Origin: Rhizobiaceae bacterium
GTDB taxonomy: Bacteria > Pseudomonadota > Alphaproteobacteria > Rhizobiales > Rhizobiaceae
Length of the DNA stretch: 64,000 nucleotides
Direction: 5' to 3'
Assembly: GCA_017644105.1 (NCBI GenBank)
Contig: JAEPMD010000007.1
Span: 1 to 64,000 of the forward strand
Shown piece after piece: positions 36,306-45,210 of this stretch (the stretch's first letter is position 1; every line of letters begins with the position of its first letter). The notes below the pieces were generated by a model. The model was not told where the DNA came from. It searched no databases and worked only from the letters and a program-made list of their open reading frames with translations. The position numbers and the translations under genes were made by a program.

Positions 36306-39245
36306 ATGTTTTTTGTTGATTACCAAAATATCGCCACTGCTGCACTTGATACCAAGGCTCAACTTTCGCGCCTTTTTCTATCATTTTTCGTTGCCGTTTT
36401 ATTTCTGGCGGGTAGCTTTTACCCCGTAACATCAGCTAACGCTTTTGATGCTGTGCAAGTTACAAGTGATGAACTTGCCCTGGATCTCACTCAATCTGTT
36501 GAGGTTTTCCGTGGCAGAGGGCCAGCATTTCAGGTTTCAACTGCACCTGATAATGAAGGGATCGTGCGCCGTATTGAGGTTCGCGCTATTAGCGATGATC
36601 ACAGCGGCGATTGGGCGGTCGTCGTTTTGGCTAATACCACGAGTGAACAGATCGACCGATTATTTATTGCACCACATTATCGTTTGGCAAATGCCGGCGT
36701 GATTTGGCCTGACCTTGGGTCCCAGCGCATCATCTCTATCACACCATCAGAAGGATTTGCGCTTGATCGCGAAGCGTCTGACGACGCCGATATTTTCCGG
36801 ATCACCATGAATCCGGGGACGATCGTGACATTCGTCGCCGAGCTATCATCAAATGATCTGCCGCAATTATACTTGTGGGAACCAACTGCTTACAAAGATA
36901 CGGTCAACTCGTTCACCTTATACAAAGGCATTCTGATCGGCATTGCGGGGTTGTTAGCGGTGTTCCTGACCAACCTATTCATTGTGCGCTGGACGATTAT
37001 GCTGCCTGCAACAGCGATGCTGGCATGGACTGTTTTGATTTATATCAGCGTTGATTTTGGCTTCCTGTCAGAGCTCTTTAGATTAGGCCCGCAGGAATTG
37101 CAGTTCTGGCGCGCGGGTGCGGAAGTCTTATTAGCCGGCGGGCTAATCATATTCCTCTTCACCTACTTAAACCTGCACAATTGGCATATCAATTTGTCTT
37201 ATGTCGCGCTTGTCTGGCTTTTAGGTCTAGCAGCCCTCTTTTCGATCATTTTGATCGATGCAGCGGTGGCCGCAGGTATTGCGCGGATATCATTTGCACT
37301 GACAACGATTTTGGCAATTTTCCTCATTGGATATTTGGCCTATCGCGGCTATGATCGCGCCTTTATGCTGGTGCCAACATGGCTCTTAACAATTTGTTGG
37401 TTGGCAGCCGCAGGGCTCACCGCAATCGGTGAATTGGACAATGACATTCTTCAGCCAGCATTGGGCGGTGGCATGGTTCTCATTGTGCTCCTAATTAGCT
37501 TTACGGTTATGCAGCATGTGTTCACCGCTGGCATCTATCAGCAAGGTTTATTTTCTGACGCGGAACGTCAATCTTTGGCACTCACAGGGTCTGGTGACAC
37601 GGTGTGGGATTGGGATGTGACGCGTGATCGGCTCACGACAAACCCGGATATTTCCAAAGGCCTGGGCATGGCGCCAAATTCCTTGCAAGGTGCGATGCGT
37701 AACTGGCTACCCATTTTGCACCCCAATGACCGTGATGGGTTCAGCACCGCGCTTGATATCATGCTTGAGCATCGCAGAGGTCGTTTAAATCACGAATTCC
37801 GCCTGCGCGCCTCTGATGGGCATCATCATTGGTTTTCGCTCAAAGCGCGCCCAGTGATTGGTACAAATGGCGAAGTGATCCGCTGCGTGGGTACGGTTCA
37901 CGATATTACCGAACAAAAGACATCTGAAAACCGATTGTTACGCAATGCTGTTCAAGACAATTTAACCGGTTTGCCAAATCAGGAATTGTTCCTTGATCGT
38001 TTGGCAACGTTATTGGCGATTGGCGAAAGTCGCGAAGATTTGTTGCCGACCGTTTTAGTGATTGATCTTGACGACTTTAAACAGATCAACCAGACGATCG
38101 GCATGTCATCTGGTGATACCATCCTTTTAGCGCTTACGCGCCGCATTCGTCGCCTTTTAAAGAATGAGGATTTGATGGCACGACTGGGCGGCGATCAATT
38201 TGGTATCGTCCTCTTGTCTGAAACTGATCCCAAAAGCGTCGCGGAACTTGCCGAGGCTATGCTTGAAGCCATTAAAGCACCACTTGATTTTGCGAAACGT
38301 GAACTCACAATGACCGCATCAATTGGCATGTTGCGTGTCGTCAATAACTTACAAGCACCAAAGGAAATTTTGCAGGACGCCGAACTTGCCATGTTGCATG
38401 CCAAGCGTTTTGGTGGGGATCGCATTGAACCGTTCCGCCCAGCGTTCCGTTCAACAGGTGTGAATTTCCAAAGCGTGCAGGAAAATCTGAAATCTGCGAT
38501 TGCCAGAAATGAAATGCAGGTTGTCTATCAACCAATTATCAAGCTTGATACGTTGGAATTAGCGGGCTTTGAAGCTCTGTTGAGATGGGAAGACCCAAAA
38601 CGCGGCCTCATCCCACCTTCAGAATTCATTCCGCTCGCCGAGAAAAATGGTTATATTTTTGAACTGGGAATGTTTGCGCTACAGCAAGCGGTTGAGGATA
38701 TGTTGAGTTGGCGCACAATATTAGGCGAACTACCCATTTTCATGTCGGTGAATTTGTCGGCTGCCCAACTCCAGAAATCCGAACTCTTTGACGATATCAA
38801 ATCCACACTTGGTCGCTCGAAATGCTCCCCACAAAACTTCAAGCTGGAACTGACAGAGACTGTCTTGATGGGTAATCCAGATGTTGCACTGGCAACGTTT
38901 GAAAAGCTTAAAGCGCTTGGTGTCGGTCTTGCACTCGACGATTTTGGCACGGGCTATTCATCAATGTCGTATCTATCGATGTTCCCATTTGATACTCTCA
39001 AAATCGACCGTTCGATTGTGGCGGGTGACGGTGATAAACGAGAGAAAATGCTCAACTCAATTCTCAATCTGGCACAGGAGCTTGAATTGGATGTTGTTGC
39101 CGAAGGTGTTGAAAGTACAGCTGATGCCGAAGCTCTCTCAGAACTTGGATGCAAATTTGGTCAAAGCTATTTATTCGGTTCACCAGTAAATGCGGACCAA
39201 ACGATCCGGTTTTTGCGTGAACGCTTTGCAGCTGTTGCGAAGTAA
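36306..39245 (+). CDS. membrane sensor PAS-GGDEF-EAL protein, probable c-di-GMP phosphodiesterase
   Basis: A 979-residue protein. It has an N-terminal signal-type helix (about 20-42), an extracytoplasmic beta-rich domain to about 200 and seven hydrophobic segments (about 203-415), like 7TM-DISM sensors. A PAS domain follows (about 420-540, W-D-W-D-V-T...V-G-T-V-H-D-I-T-E-Q-K), then GGDEF (545-705) and EAL (about 720-970). The cyclase motif is altered, G-G-D-Q-F (628-632), losing the catalytic Glu, so the GGDEF domain is probably inactive or a GTP sensor. The EAL domain keeps its key residues: E756-A-L-L-R-W, M-S-V-N-L-S, L-E-L-T-E, D878-D879-F-G-T-G-Y, K-I-D-R and A-E-G-V-E-S. It therefore most likely hydrolyses c-di-GMP. 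Confidence 0.92.
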   Translation: MFFVDYQNIATAALDTKAQLSRLFLSFFVAVLFLAGSFYPVTSANAFDAVQVTSDELALDLTQSVEVFRGRGPAFQVSTAPDNEGIVRRIEVRAISDDHSGDWAVVVLANTTSEQIDRLFIAPHYRLANAGVIWPDLGSQRIISITPSEGFALDREASDDADIFRITMNPGTIVTFVAELSSNDLPQLYLWEPTAYKDTVNSFTLYKGILIGIAGLLAVFLTNLFIVRWTIMLPATAMLAWTVLIYISVDFGFLSELFRLGPQELQFWRAGAEVLLAGGLIIFLFTYLNLHNWHINLSYVALVWLLGLAALFSIILIDAAVAAGIARISFALTTILAIFLIGYLAYRGYDRAFMLVPTWLLTICWLAAAGLTAIGELDNDILQPALGGGMVLIVLLISFTVMQHVFTAGIYQQGLFSDAERQSLALTGSGDTVWDWDVTRDRLTTNPDISKGLGMAPNSLQGAMRNWLPILHPNDRDGFSTALDIMLEHRRGRLNHEFRLRASDGHHHWFSLKARPVIGTNGEVIRCVGTVHDITEQKTSENRLLRNAVQDNLTGLPNQELFLDRLATLLAIGESREDLLPTVLVIDLDDFKQINQTIGMSSGDTILLALTRRIRRLLKNEDLMARLGGDQFGIVLLSETDPKSVAELAEAMLEAIKAPLDFAKRELTMTASIGMLRVVNNLQAPKEILQDAELAMLHAKRFGGDRIEPFRPAFRSTGVNFQSVQENLKSAIARNEMQVVYQPIIKLDTLELAGFEALLRWEDPKRGLIPPSEFIPLAEKNGYIFELGMFALQQAVEDMLSWRTILGELPIFMSVNLSAAQLQKSELFDDIKSTLGRSKCSPQNFKLELTETVLMGNPDVALATFEKLKALGVGLALDDFGTGYSSMSYLSMFPFDTLKIDRSIVAGDGDKREKMLNSILNLAQELELDVVAEGVESTADAEALSELGCKFGQSYLFGSPVNADQTIRFLRERFAAVAK

Positions 39246-39249
39246 AAAC

Positions 39250-39861
39250 TTATGCGTGCCCACTTAGGCTTGAAAGATTTGCAGCCTCGATGCCCATGGA
39301 GGCAAGTGTTTTTGAATAAATCATGTCGATCTCTGGTTCGAAAACTGCATCTTCAAATAGAGGACAAGACAACCAGCTATTCGTGGCAATTTCATCTTCC
39401 AATTGACCCGCACCCCATCCTGCGTAACCCAGGCATAAAATTGCTTTCTCAGGACCTGCGCCACGCGTAATAGCTGTTAAAATCTCCAAAGTGGAGGTGA
39501 TCGATAAATCATCCGTTATTGAAATGGTTGAATCACACGCATATTCAGCCGTGTGTAGAACGAAACCCCGCCCTTGATCGACAGGACCGCCGACATGAAC
39601 TGGAATGTGATCAATGTTCACATCTGGTAGATCAATGCCGGCGGCGACCTCGCCCCTTAACTTCGCCATAAATTGCGAAAACGTGATGTCTGATTTTTTG
39701 TTGAGCAAAAAACCCATTGCACCATCGTCAGAATGCGAGCAAATTAAGATAACACTGCGTTCAAACTCGGTCTCATAGAGACCAGGCATCGCAACGAGCA
39801 TGCTGTCTTCCAATGGTCCGCCCTCGCCTCTTTTGAACAATTCAACTGATTTTGTCATCAA
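39250..39861 (-). CDS. YqgE/AlgH family protein
   Basis: A 203-residue member of the UPF0301 family, of uncertain role. Typical phrases: A-M-P-G-L-Y-E-T-E-F-E-R-S-V-I-L-I-C-S-H-S, D-G-A-M-G-F-L-L-N-K, V-H-V-G-G-P-V-D-Q-G-R-G-F-V-L-H, and C-L-G-Y-A-G-W-G-A-G-Q-L-E-D-E-I. It is cytoplasmic and converges with the EAL gene (four bases between the stops). A CtrA-type box lies about 90 bases upstream of the start, in the region shared with the DsbD-domain gene. Confidence 0.93.
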   Translation of the reverse strand: MMTKSVELFKRGEGGPLEDSMLVAMPGLYETEFERSVILICSHSDDGAMGFLLNKKSDITFSQFMAKLRGEVAAGIDLPDVNIDHIPVHVGGPVDQGRGFVLHTAEYACDSTISITDDLSITSTLEILTAITRGAGPEKAILCLGYAGWGAGQLEDEIATNSWLSCPLFEDAVFEPEIDMIYSKTLASMGIEAANLSSLSGHA

Positions 39862-39952
39862 GTATGCCTGTTTACGCTACTATTCTGCCAATTATTAAAA
39901 GCAAATATGGCAACCGATAGCAAATTTATCCCACTAAACCGGGGTCTATTTC

Positions 39953-39967
39953 TTAAGAATTGGTTAA
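39953..39967. promoter_or_regulatory. candidate CtrA-binding box
   Basis: TTAAGAATTGGTTAA, followed by C, fits the alphaproteobacterial CtrA consensus TTAA-N7-TTAA exactly. It lies between yqgE (start 39861, minus) and the DsbD-domain gene (start 40039, plus), so it could act on either. A perfect match to an eight-base AT-rich pattern is expected about once or more in 64 kb by chance, so this is suggestive only. Confidence 0.4.
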
Positions 39968-40038
39968 CGCATACGCCGACATTTGTAAAATCAAACCCTC
40001 TATCAGTAAACTCAATTTGATTGGTGAGTGATAGGGTG

Positions 40039-40941
40039 ATGCTGTATGCTCATACCATGATTAAAGCTTTGACATCTTTACCTTTGTTGTCTGCAACAGT
40101 AATGGCAACATCAACATTTTTGATCCTTGATAGTTTTGCCGCCAGCTCAGACTGGCAAGAGGCTGAAGGTGCACGTGTGCGCGTCGTCACTCAATCTGTT
40201 CCTGACGAGAATGGTGTTCTTAAAGCAATTGTTGAAGTTGATCTCGAGCCAGGATGGAAAACCTATTGGCGAGAACCGGGTTCGAGCGGGATTCCACCGC
40301 TGTTCAATTTTTCAGAAAGTGAAAATGTGCAGGATGTGAAGGTTCATTATCCTGTTCCAACCATGATCAAAGATGCAACTGGAAGCTATGCAGGCTACGA
40401 AAAATCATTGGCATTCCCTATAGATTTGATGACTAAGAATGCCGAGGATGACACCCGTCTTCAAGCTGATATATTTATGGGCGTTTGCAAGGATATCTGT
40501 GTGCCGATTTCAGCGCAGATCGACTTAGATCTGAAAGAGTTTCAAACTTCATCCGATCAAATGACACTCATCGAAAATGCACGGTTTAATTTGCCCACTC
40601 AACCGGCCAAAGATTTTAATCTCAAGCAGGCAAATTATAACAGTGTCAGTAATTCCGTTGAGTTTGAGCTGACCATGCCCGCATTTTACCCCCCCAATAT
40701 GAAGCCGGAAATTTTCATTCAAGGCCCTGAAAAGTGGCCCATGACGCAGCCGAAATTGATTGATACTGATGATGGTACTGTTCGCTTTCGCAGCGACATA
40801 TTTGATCAACCCAAAGCTGATGATCCTCTTGAAGGTCAGCTTTATGTACTGATGAAACTGGGGCAGCGTTCAGTTGAGACAACACTTGAGCTTGGCACCT
40901 CCTCCCTATGCCAACATCAAGTTGGCACAGCAAGCTGTTAA
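40039..40941 (+). CDS. stand-alone DsbD-type periplasmic domain protein
   Basis: About 300 residues with an N-terminal signal (hydrophobic to about A-T-S-T-F-L-I-L-D-S-F-A-A). The domain resembles the alpha domain of DsbD/ScsB: V-D-L-E-P-G-W-K-T-Y-W-R-E-P-G-S-S-G-I-P-P, Y-P-V-P and the redox-like C-x3-C in F-M-G-V-C-K-D-I-C-V-P. No membrane transport domain or C-terminal thioredoxin domain follows, so electrons must come from another protein. Two more cysteines lie at the C-terminus (S-L-C-Q-H and T-A-S-C). I use ATG 40039; an ATG at 40057 or the TTG at 40021 is possible. The peroxiredoxin gene lies about 100 bases downstream. Confidence 0.8.
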   Translation: MLYAHTMIKALTSLPLLSATVMATSTFLILDSFAASSDWQEAEGARVRVVTQSVPDENGVLKAIVEVDLEPGWKTYWREPGSSGIPPLFNFSESENVQDVKVHYPVPTMIKDATGSYAGYEKSLAFPIDLMTKNAEDDTRLQADIFMGVCKDICVPISAQIDLDLKEFQTSSDQMTLIENARFNLPTQPAKDFNLKQANYNSVSNSVEFELTMPAFYPPNMKPEIFIQGPEKWPMTQPKLIDTDDGTVRFRSDIFDQPKADDPLEGQLYVLMKLGQRSVETTLELGTSSLCQHQVGTASC

Positions 40942-41044
40942 GCGCTGAATAAACAGTTCATTATCTTCTTTTCAAACCCTTGTTTTTGCTTAACTTAGAA
41001 CTATCTCAGTTCTAGAAAAAATTTATTTTGAGGATACGCAAAAC

Positions 41045-41530
41045 ATGGCAATTTCAATTGGCAACGCACTGCCTGAGGCAGTTTTTAAGGAAAAAACATC
41101 GGACGGCATGGCAGAAGTCTCTGTAAAGGAGATTTTTGAAGGTAAGAAAATTGCACTTTTTGCGGTTCCTGGGGCTTATACGCCGACATGTCATCTCAAC
41201 CACTTGCCTGGTTATCTTGAGAACAGAGATGCAATCCTAGCCAAAGGTGTTGATGATATTGCCGTCGTTTCTGTGAATGATGCATTCGTGATGGGCGCTT
41301 GGGCACAAAGCACCGGCGGTGAAGGCAAGTTGCGTTATTTGTCTGATTGGGATGCAAGCTTCACCAAAGCGATTGGCATGGAAATGGATTTGTCTGCCGG
41401 CACGCTTGGTCTGCGTTCAAAACGCTATTCAATGATTGTTGAAGACGGAAAAGTAACTGCGCTGAACATTGAAGATACCCCGGGTGAAGCGGTAACTTCT
41501 GGCGCATCGCGTCTGCTTGAGCAGCTTTAA
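41045..41530 (+). CDS. 1-Cys peroxiredoxin of the Prx5 type
   Basis: A 161-residue cytoplasmic peroxiredoxin that reduces H2O2 and organic peroxides. The peroxidatic cysteine is C49 in V-P-G-A-Y-T-P-T-C-H-L-N-H-L-P-G-Y, a Prx5/AhpE2 motif. It is the only cysteine, so an external thiol, typically glutaredoxin/GSH, is needed. Other marks are V-V-S-V-N-D-A-F-V-M-G-A-W and the R-S-K-R-Y-S-M-I-V-E-D-G-K-V segment. GAGGAT before the ATG gives a clear start. It converges with rnhA. Confidence 0.94.
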   Translation: MAISIGNALPEAVFKEKTSDGMAEVSVKEIFEGKKIALFAVPGAYTPTCHLNHLPGYLENRDAILAKGVDDIAVVSVNDAFVMGAWAQSTGGEGKLRYLSDWDASFTKAIGMEMDLSAGTLGLRSKRYSMIVEDGKVTALNIEDTPGEAVTSGASRLLEQL

Positions 41531-41537
41531 TTTATTT

Positions 41538-41972
41538 CTATTTATAAGGCTCCATTCCGGCACGAGCGAGCTCATCCGCACGCTCGTTGTCGGGATGACC
41601 GGCATGGCCTTTAACCCAATGCCAAGTGATGTTATGGCGTGAAGTTGCTTCATCTAACGCCTGCCATAATTCAACGTTTTTCACAGGCTTCTTGGCCGCT
41701 GTGCGCCAATTATTGCGCTTCCAACCATCGATCCATTTCATAATGCCATCTCGGACATAAACGGAATCTGTATAAAGATCGATCTCGCAAGGCTGTTTGA
41801 GCGCGTTTAACGCTTCAATCGCTGCGGTGAGCTCCATCTGATTATTGGTGGTTTCAGCTTTGCCGCCGCTTAACTCTTTTTCATTGCCTTGATAACGCAA
41901 GATCGCGCCCCAACCACCCGGGCCCGGGTTACCCGAACAGGCACCATCTGTGTAAATTTCAATCTTTTTCAT
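41538..41972 (-). CDS. rnhA: ribonuclease HI
   Basis: Cleaves RNA in RNA-DNA hybrids. The 144-residue protein has the D-E-D-D active site: Asp in [17 protein letters not shown], Glu in [12 protein letters not shown], Asp in Y-T-D-S-V-Y-V and Asp in [12 protein letters not shown]. The basic-handle region W-K-R-N-N-W is present, as in the E. coli type. It is the last gene of the ispH-thrB-rnhA operon, four bases after thrB. Confidence 0.97.
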   Translation of the reverse strand: MKKIEIYTDGACSGNPGPGGWGAILRYQGNEKELSGGKAETTNNQMELTAAIEALNALKQPCEIDLYTDSVYVRDGIMKWIDGWKRNNWRTAAKKPVKNVELWQALDEATSRHNITWHWVKGHAGHPDNERADELARAGMEPYK

Positions 41973-41976
41973 ATAG

Positions 41977-42939
41977 CTACATCAATCCATATTCGGATGA
42001 AGAATTGATTTGATTATGGAATCTTAATCGCTTGAGATATTCAAGCGGATCTTTCTTTTGCACAAATGCCCCATCGGGCACGGTTAGCCAGTCATAAATA
42101 CGCGTTAGGAAAAACCGCATGGCTGAGCCGCGCGCAAGGATTGGCAATGCATCTTGTTCGGCTTGCTCAAGTGGGCGCACAGATTGATAACCCTTTAGAA
42201 GTGCCCTGCCCTTGGTCATATTGTATGAGCCATCCGTTTCGAAACACCATGCATTGAGACAGATGGAAATGTCATAGGCAAACATATCATTGCAAGCAAA
42301 ATAAAAATCAATAAGACCCGATAGTTCGTCCCCAATGAAAAAGACATTATCAGCGAAGAGATCCGCGTGGATCACACCGCTAGGCAAATCCGTAGGCCAA
42401 TTGGCTTCCAGACTGGCTAGGCTTTTGTCAATTTCTGCGGTCAGACCCTTTTGCACGCTATCGGCTTGGTCGTGAGACAAGTTCCACAAGGGGCGCCAAT
42501 CTTCCATGGCGAGCGCGTTCTTGCGCGTGATTTCAAAGTCTTTTCCGGCCAAGTGCATATTGGCTAGAGCAGCGCCAAGTTCTTTGCAATGTTTTGCTTG
42601 CGGGCGACGTAACCACATGCCTTCCAAGAACGTAATAATAGCCGCAGGTCTGCCAGCAAGCTCACTTAAAATCTCACCATCATCGCGATGAACCGGAAGC
42701 GGACAATTTAGACCACGCTCAGCGAGATGCTCCATAAGACCTAAGAAAAACGGTAAATCATCTTTATTGACGCGTTTTTCGTATAGCGTGAGAATAAATG
42801 TGCCTTCGGTCGTGCGTAGCAAAAAGTTGGAATTTTCAACCCCTTCAGCAATACCCTTATAAGATAACAATGTGCCGATATTATATTGCGTGAGGCAATC
42901 GGCGAGTTCGATCTCGGTAATATCTGTATAAACCGCCAT
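41977..42939 (-). CDS. thrB: homoserine kinase (APH-fold type)
   Basis: Phosphorylates homoserine for threonine synthesis. It is the 320-residue alphaproteobacterial form related to aminoglycoside phosphotransferases, not the GHMP form. Seen: the N-terminal M-A-V-Y-T-D-I-T and [13 protein letters not shown], the catalytic loop [14 protein letters not shown], and the metal Asp in [10 protein letters not shown]. It starts one base after the ispH stop. Together with thrC (33.5 kb) the last two threonine steps are covered in this window. Confidence 0.95.
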   Translation of the reverse strand: MAVYTDITEIELADCLTQYNIGTLLSYKGIAEGVENSNFLLRTTEGTFILTLYEKRVNKDDLPFFLGLMEHLAERGLNCPLPVHRDDGEILSELAGRPAAIITFLEGMWLRRPQAKHCKELGAALANMHLAGKDFEITRKNALAMEDWRPLWNLSHDQADSVQKGLTAEIDKSLASLEANWPTDLPSGVIHADLFADNVFFIGDELSGLIDFYFACNDMFAYDISICLNAWCFETDGSYNMTKGRALLKGYQSVRPLEQAEQDALPILARGSAMRFFLTRIYDWLTVPDGAFVQKKDPLEYLKRLRFHNQINSSSEYGLM

Positions 42940-42940
42940 A

Positions 42941-43936
42941 TTATTGACCGTTCACAAAAGCCATATCGCTGACGGTCAACTCAACATCACGCAGCTCTCG
43001 GTTTACAAGGAAATTCTCCGTCTCCTTGACCATTTCTGCCAATTCAATTTTGACGTTGAATCGCTCACGGAAAGCACCTATGATTTCATCGACGATGACT
43101 TCAGGTGCAGAAGCACCCGCTGAAATGCCGAGGGTTTTAACACCATTGAAATCTTCCCAATTTATTTCTTTGGCACGCTGAACCAAGAGCGATTTTTTCG
43201 CGCCCGCACGTTTTGCAACTTCCACCAGACGTTTTGAATTTGATGAATTTGGTGCGCCGACGATAATGAAATGATCACAATCTTCTGCTGCTTGTTTGAC
43301 CGCTTCCTGACGATTAGTCGTCGCGTAACAAATAGATTCAGCTGCGGGTGCCTGAATATTGGGAAACTTGTTCTTCATAGCATCGATCACATCCTGGGTA
43401 TCGTCGACAGACAAAGTAGTCTGCGTGACGAAACCTAGTTGATCGGGATCTTTGGGCTCAAAACCCGCCACATCATCAACGGTTTCAATCAAAGTGACTT
43501 CACCGGCTTCCAGCTGGCCCATAGTTCCGATAACTTCTGGATGACCTTTGTGTCCAACAAGAATAACATGGCGCCCTAAACGGACATGACGCATGGCTTG
43601 TTTGTGAACTTTTGATACCAATGGGCATGTGGCATCAAGGTAGAACAAATTCCGCGCCACTGCATCTTCAGGCACAGATTTGGGCACCCCATGCGCTGAA
43701 AATACGACAGGTTGATCCACGTGCTCAGCTGGAATTTCATCAAGCTCTTCGACGAAGATCGCGCCAAGTTCTTCAAGACCTTCAACCACAAAACGGTTAT
43801 GCACAATTTCATGACGGACATAGACAGGCTTGCCATATTTTTTAAGCGCCAAAACCACGATCTGGATGGCACGGTCCACACCGGCACAAAATCCACGCGG
43901 GCCGCATAATCGGATTGTCATATCAGGCTTGGACAT
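42941..43936 (-). CDS. ispH: 4-hydroxy-3-methylbut-2-enyl diphosphate reductase
   Basis: Last enzyme of the MEP pathway, an iron-sulfur reductase making IPP and DMAPP. The three cluster cysteines are C17 ([10 protein letters not shown]), C104 ([11 protein letters not shown]) and C203 ([10 protein letters not shown]). The catalytic Glu lies between them in the [10 protein letters not shown] segment. The C-terminal S-A-G-A-S-A-P-E motif is also present. The first pathway enzyme, Dxs, is encoded at the right of the window. It heads the ispH-thrB-rnhA operon. Confidence 0.97.
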   Translation of the reverse strand: MSKPDMTIRLCGPRGFCAGVDRAIQIVVLALKKYGKPVYVRHEIVHNRFVVEGLEELGAIFVEELDEIPAEHVDQPVVFSAHGVPKSVPEDAVARNLFYLDATCPLVSKVHKQAMRHVRLGRHVILVGHKGHPEVIGTMGQLEAGEVTLIETVDDVAGFEPKDPDQLGFVTQTTLSVDDTQDVIDAMKNKFPNIQAPAAESICYATTNRQEAVKQAAEDCDHFIIVGAPNSSNSKRLVEVAKRAGAKKSLLVQRAKEINWEDFNGVKTLGISAGASAPEVIVDEIIGAFRERFNVKIELAEMVKETENFLVNRELRDVELTVSDMAFVNGQ

Positions 43937-44009
43937 GGCTCTACTCTTTCGAATTTCTCTATCTCTTTAGTGGGTTGACGCGGCTTCAATGTCAAGACGT
44001 GAGGGTGCG

Positions 44010-44765
44010 CTAACTTTTTCCTACAGCAGATTTCCTACGAAATAAAAATATCACTACAATGCACAAAAGCGTTGCAGCAAGTCCGTACCAGGTGAAGGCA
44101 TATTGAAAATGATTGTTTGGCAAATCGATAATCGTTACGCCACCTTGAGGAAACCCTCCAGGGTTTGGGGCTTCATTCGCATCTATAAAAAACTTGAGTA
44201 GATTTGGGTCCTCAAAATCTAATCCTGTTGTTTGCGCCATCGAACGGAGATCTTTCCAATAATAGATATTCGCCGCAATATCATTTTCAGGCACCACGCT
44301 TGATGGCTTTTCATCAAGCATTTTGCGGGCAAGGCCGGTGATTGATACTCGATCAGTTACCTGCCCTTCCAGTCGCGTTTTCGGATCCTTAAAATCAAAC
44401 GGAACAAAGCCACGATTAATGAAGATTGACCCGAAATCACCTGATAAAGGCGTGTAAACATAATAGCCTGAAAACCCATTATGCGTGGCGAAGAAATGCC
44501 GTTCTTTGGTGTGATCAAAGATCCCTTCGAGCGTTAAAGGTTGGTATTCAAAATCTTCGCCCGTATTGGCCACATCAATCACATTCTTGATGCTGACAGG
44601 ATTCGACGTCAGTCTCTGATCAAGACTTGTAAGAAGGTTTTCTTTCCACTCCAAGCGCTGCATCTGCCATGAACCGAGCGCGATTAACGTTGCGAAGACT
44701 GCAGTGAGAATAAGCGAGACAATGATGGCTCTTAAACTGAACATTTTTGAAGCTGCATTACCCAC
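44010..44765 (-). CDS. SURF1 family cytochrome oxidase assembly protein
   Basis: A 251-residue inner-membrane protein with one helix at each end (about 13-33 and 226-243) and a periplasmic middle. It helps insert haem a into subunit I of the aa3 oxidase. Family phrases: L-G-S-W-Q-M-Q-R-L-E-W-K, the G-x-Y-V-Y-T-P-L segment, I-N-R-G-F-V-P, N-I-Y-Y-W-K-D-L, P-P-G-G-like P-G-G-F-P-Q-G-G and N-N-H-x-Q-Y-A-x-T-W-Y-G-L-A. The start overlaps the DUF983 stop by eight bases, so the two are translated together. Confidence 0.93.
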   Translation of the reverse strand: MGNAASKMFSLRAIIVSLILTAVFATLIALGSWQMQRLEWKENLLTSLDQRLTSNPVSIKNVIDVANTGEDFEYQPLTLEGIFDHTKERHFFATHNGFSGYYVYTPLSGDFGSIFINRGFVPFDFKDPKTRLEGQVTDRVSITGLARKMLDEKPSSVVPENDIAANIYYWKDLRSMAQTTGLDFEDPNLLKFFIDANEAPNPGGFPQGGVTIIDLPNNHFQYAFTWYGLAATLLCIVVIFLFRRKSAVGKS

Positions 44766-45138
44766 GGTCTATCTCACCTTGTTGCGCTTTGTTTTTATAT
44801 TGCAAACAGATCATGATGCCTTTCATGGCACGTAGCAAATATAATCCCAAGCCGATGGATACAGGAAACCAAATCAGTAATTGCAGCCATAATGGCGGGC
44901 TATAAGAAACCTCTAACCAAAGCGCTAAGCCAACAACGATAAAGCCGACAGCCGTCATTACAAACACTGCGGGACCATCACCAGAATCCGCAAATGAAAA
45001 ATCAAGATGACATAATCGGCATGATTTTTTCAAACCTAAGAAGCCTTCAAATAGCTGACCTTCCCCGCAACGCGGGCAACGGCCTTTAATACCCGTTCTA
45101 ATCGGATCAACTGGCGCAAAACGAAGGTCTTCAGTCAT
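44758..45138 (-). CDS. DUF983 membrane protein of the oxidase operon
   Basis: A 126-residue protein. Its N-terminal zinc-ribbon has two C-x2-C pairs (C-P-R-C-G-E-G-Q-L-F and C-R-L-C-H-L-D-F), followed by two transmembrane helices (about 51-70 and 76-97). DUF983 genes sit between the subunit III and SURF1 genes in many alphaproteobacteria. A role in oxidase or metal assembly is suspected but unproven. A terminator-like hairpin separates it from ctaE, so its expression may be lower than that of the structural genes. Confidence 0.9.
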   Translation of the reverse strand: MTEDLRFAPVDPIRTGIKGRCPRCGEGQLFEGFLGLKKSCRLCHLDFSFADSGDGPAVFVMTAVGFIVVGLALWLEVSYSPPLWLQLLIWFPVSIGLGLYLLRAMKGIMICLQYKNKAQQGEIDRG

Positions 45139-45162
45139 TTGGATTTCCTGAGTTTAAATAAG

Positions 45163-45188
45163 AAAGGGCGACCAAATAGCCGCCCTTT
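45163..45188 (-). terminator. terminator-like hairpin between ctaE and the DUF983-SURF1 pair
   Basis: On the minus strand AAAGGGCG and CGCCCTTT form a perfect eight-base stem across a ten-base loop, followed by CTTATTTAAA. It lies 23 bases after the ctaE stop. The T-tract is interrupted, so partial termination that lowers expression of the downstream assembly genes is more likely than a full stop. Confidence 0.7.
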
Positions 45189-45210
45189 GCAAATCTGTAT
45201 CCCACTTAAA

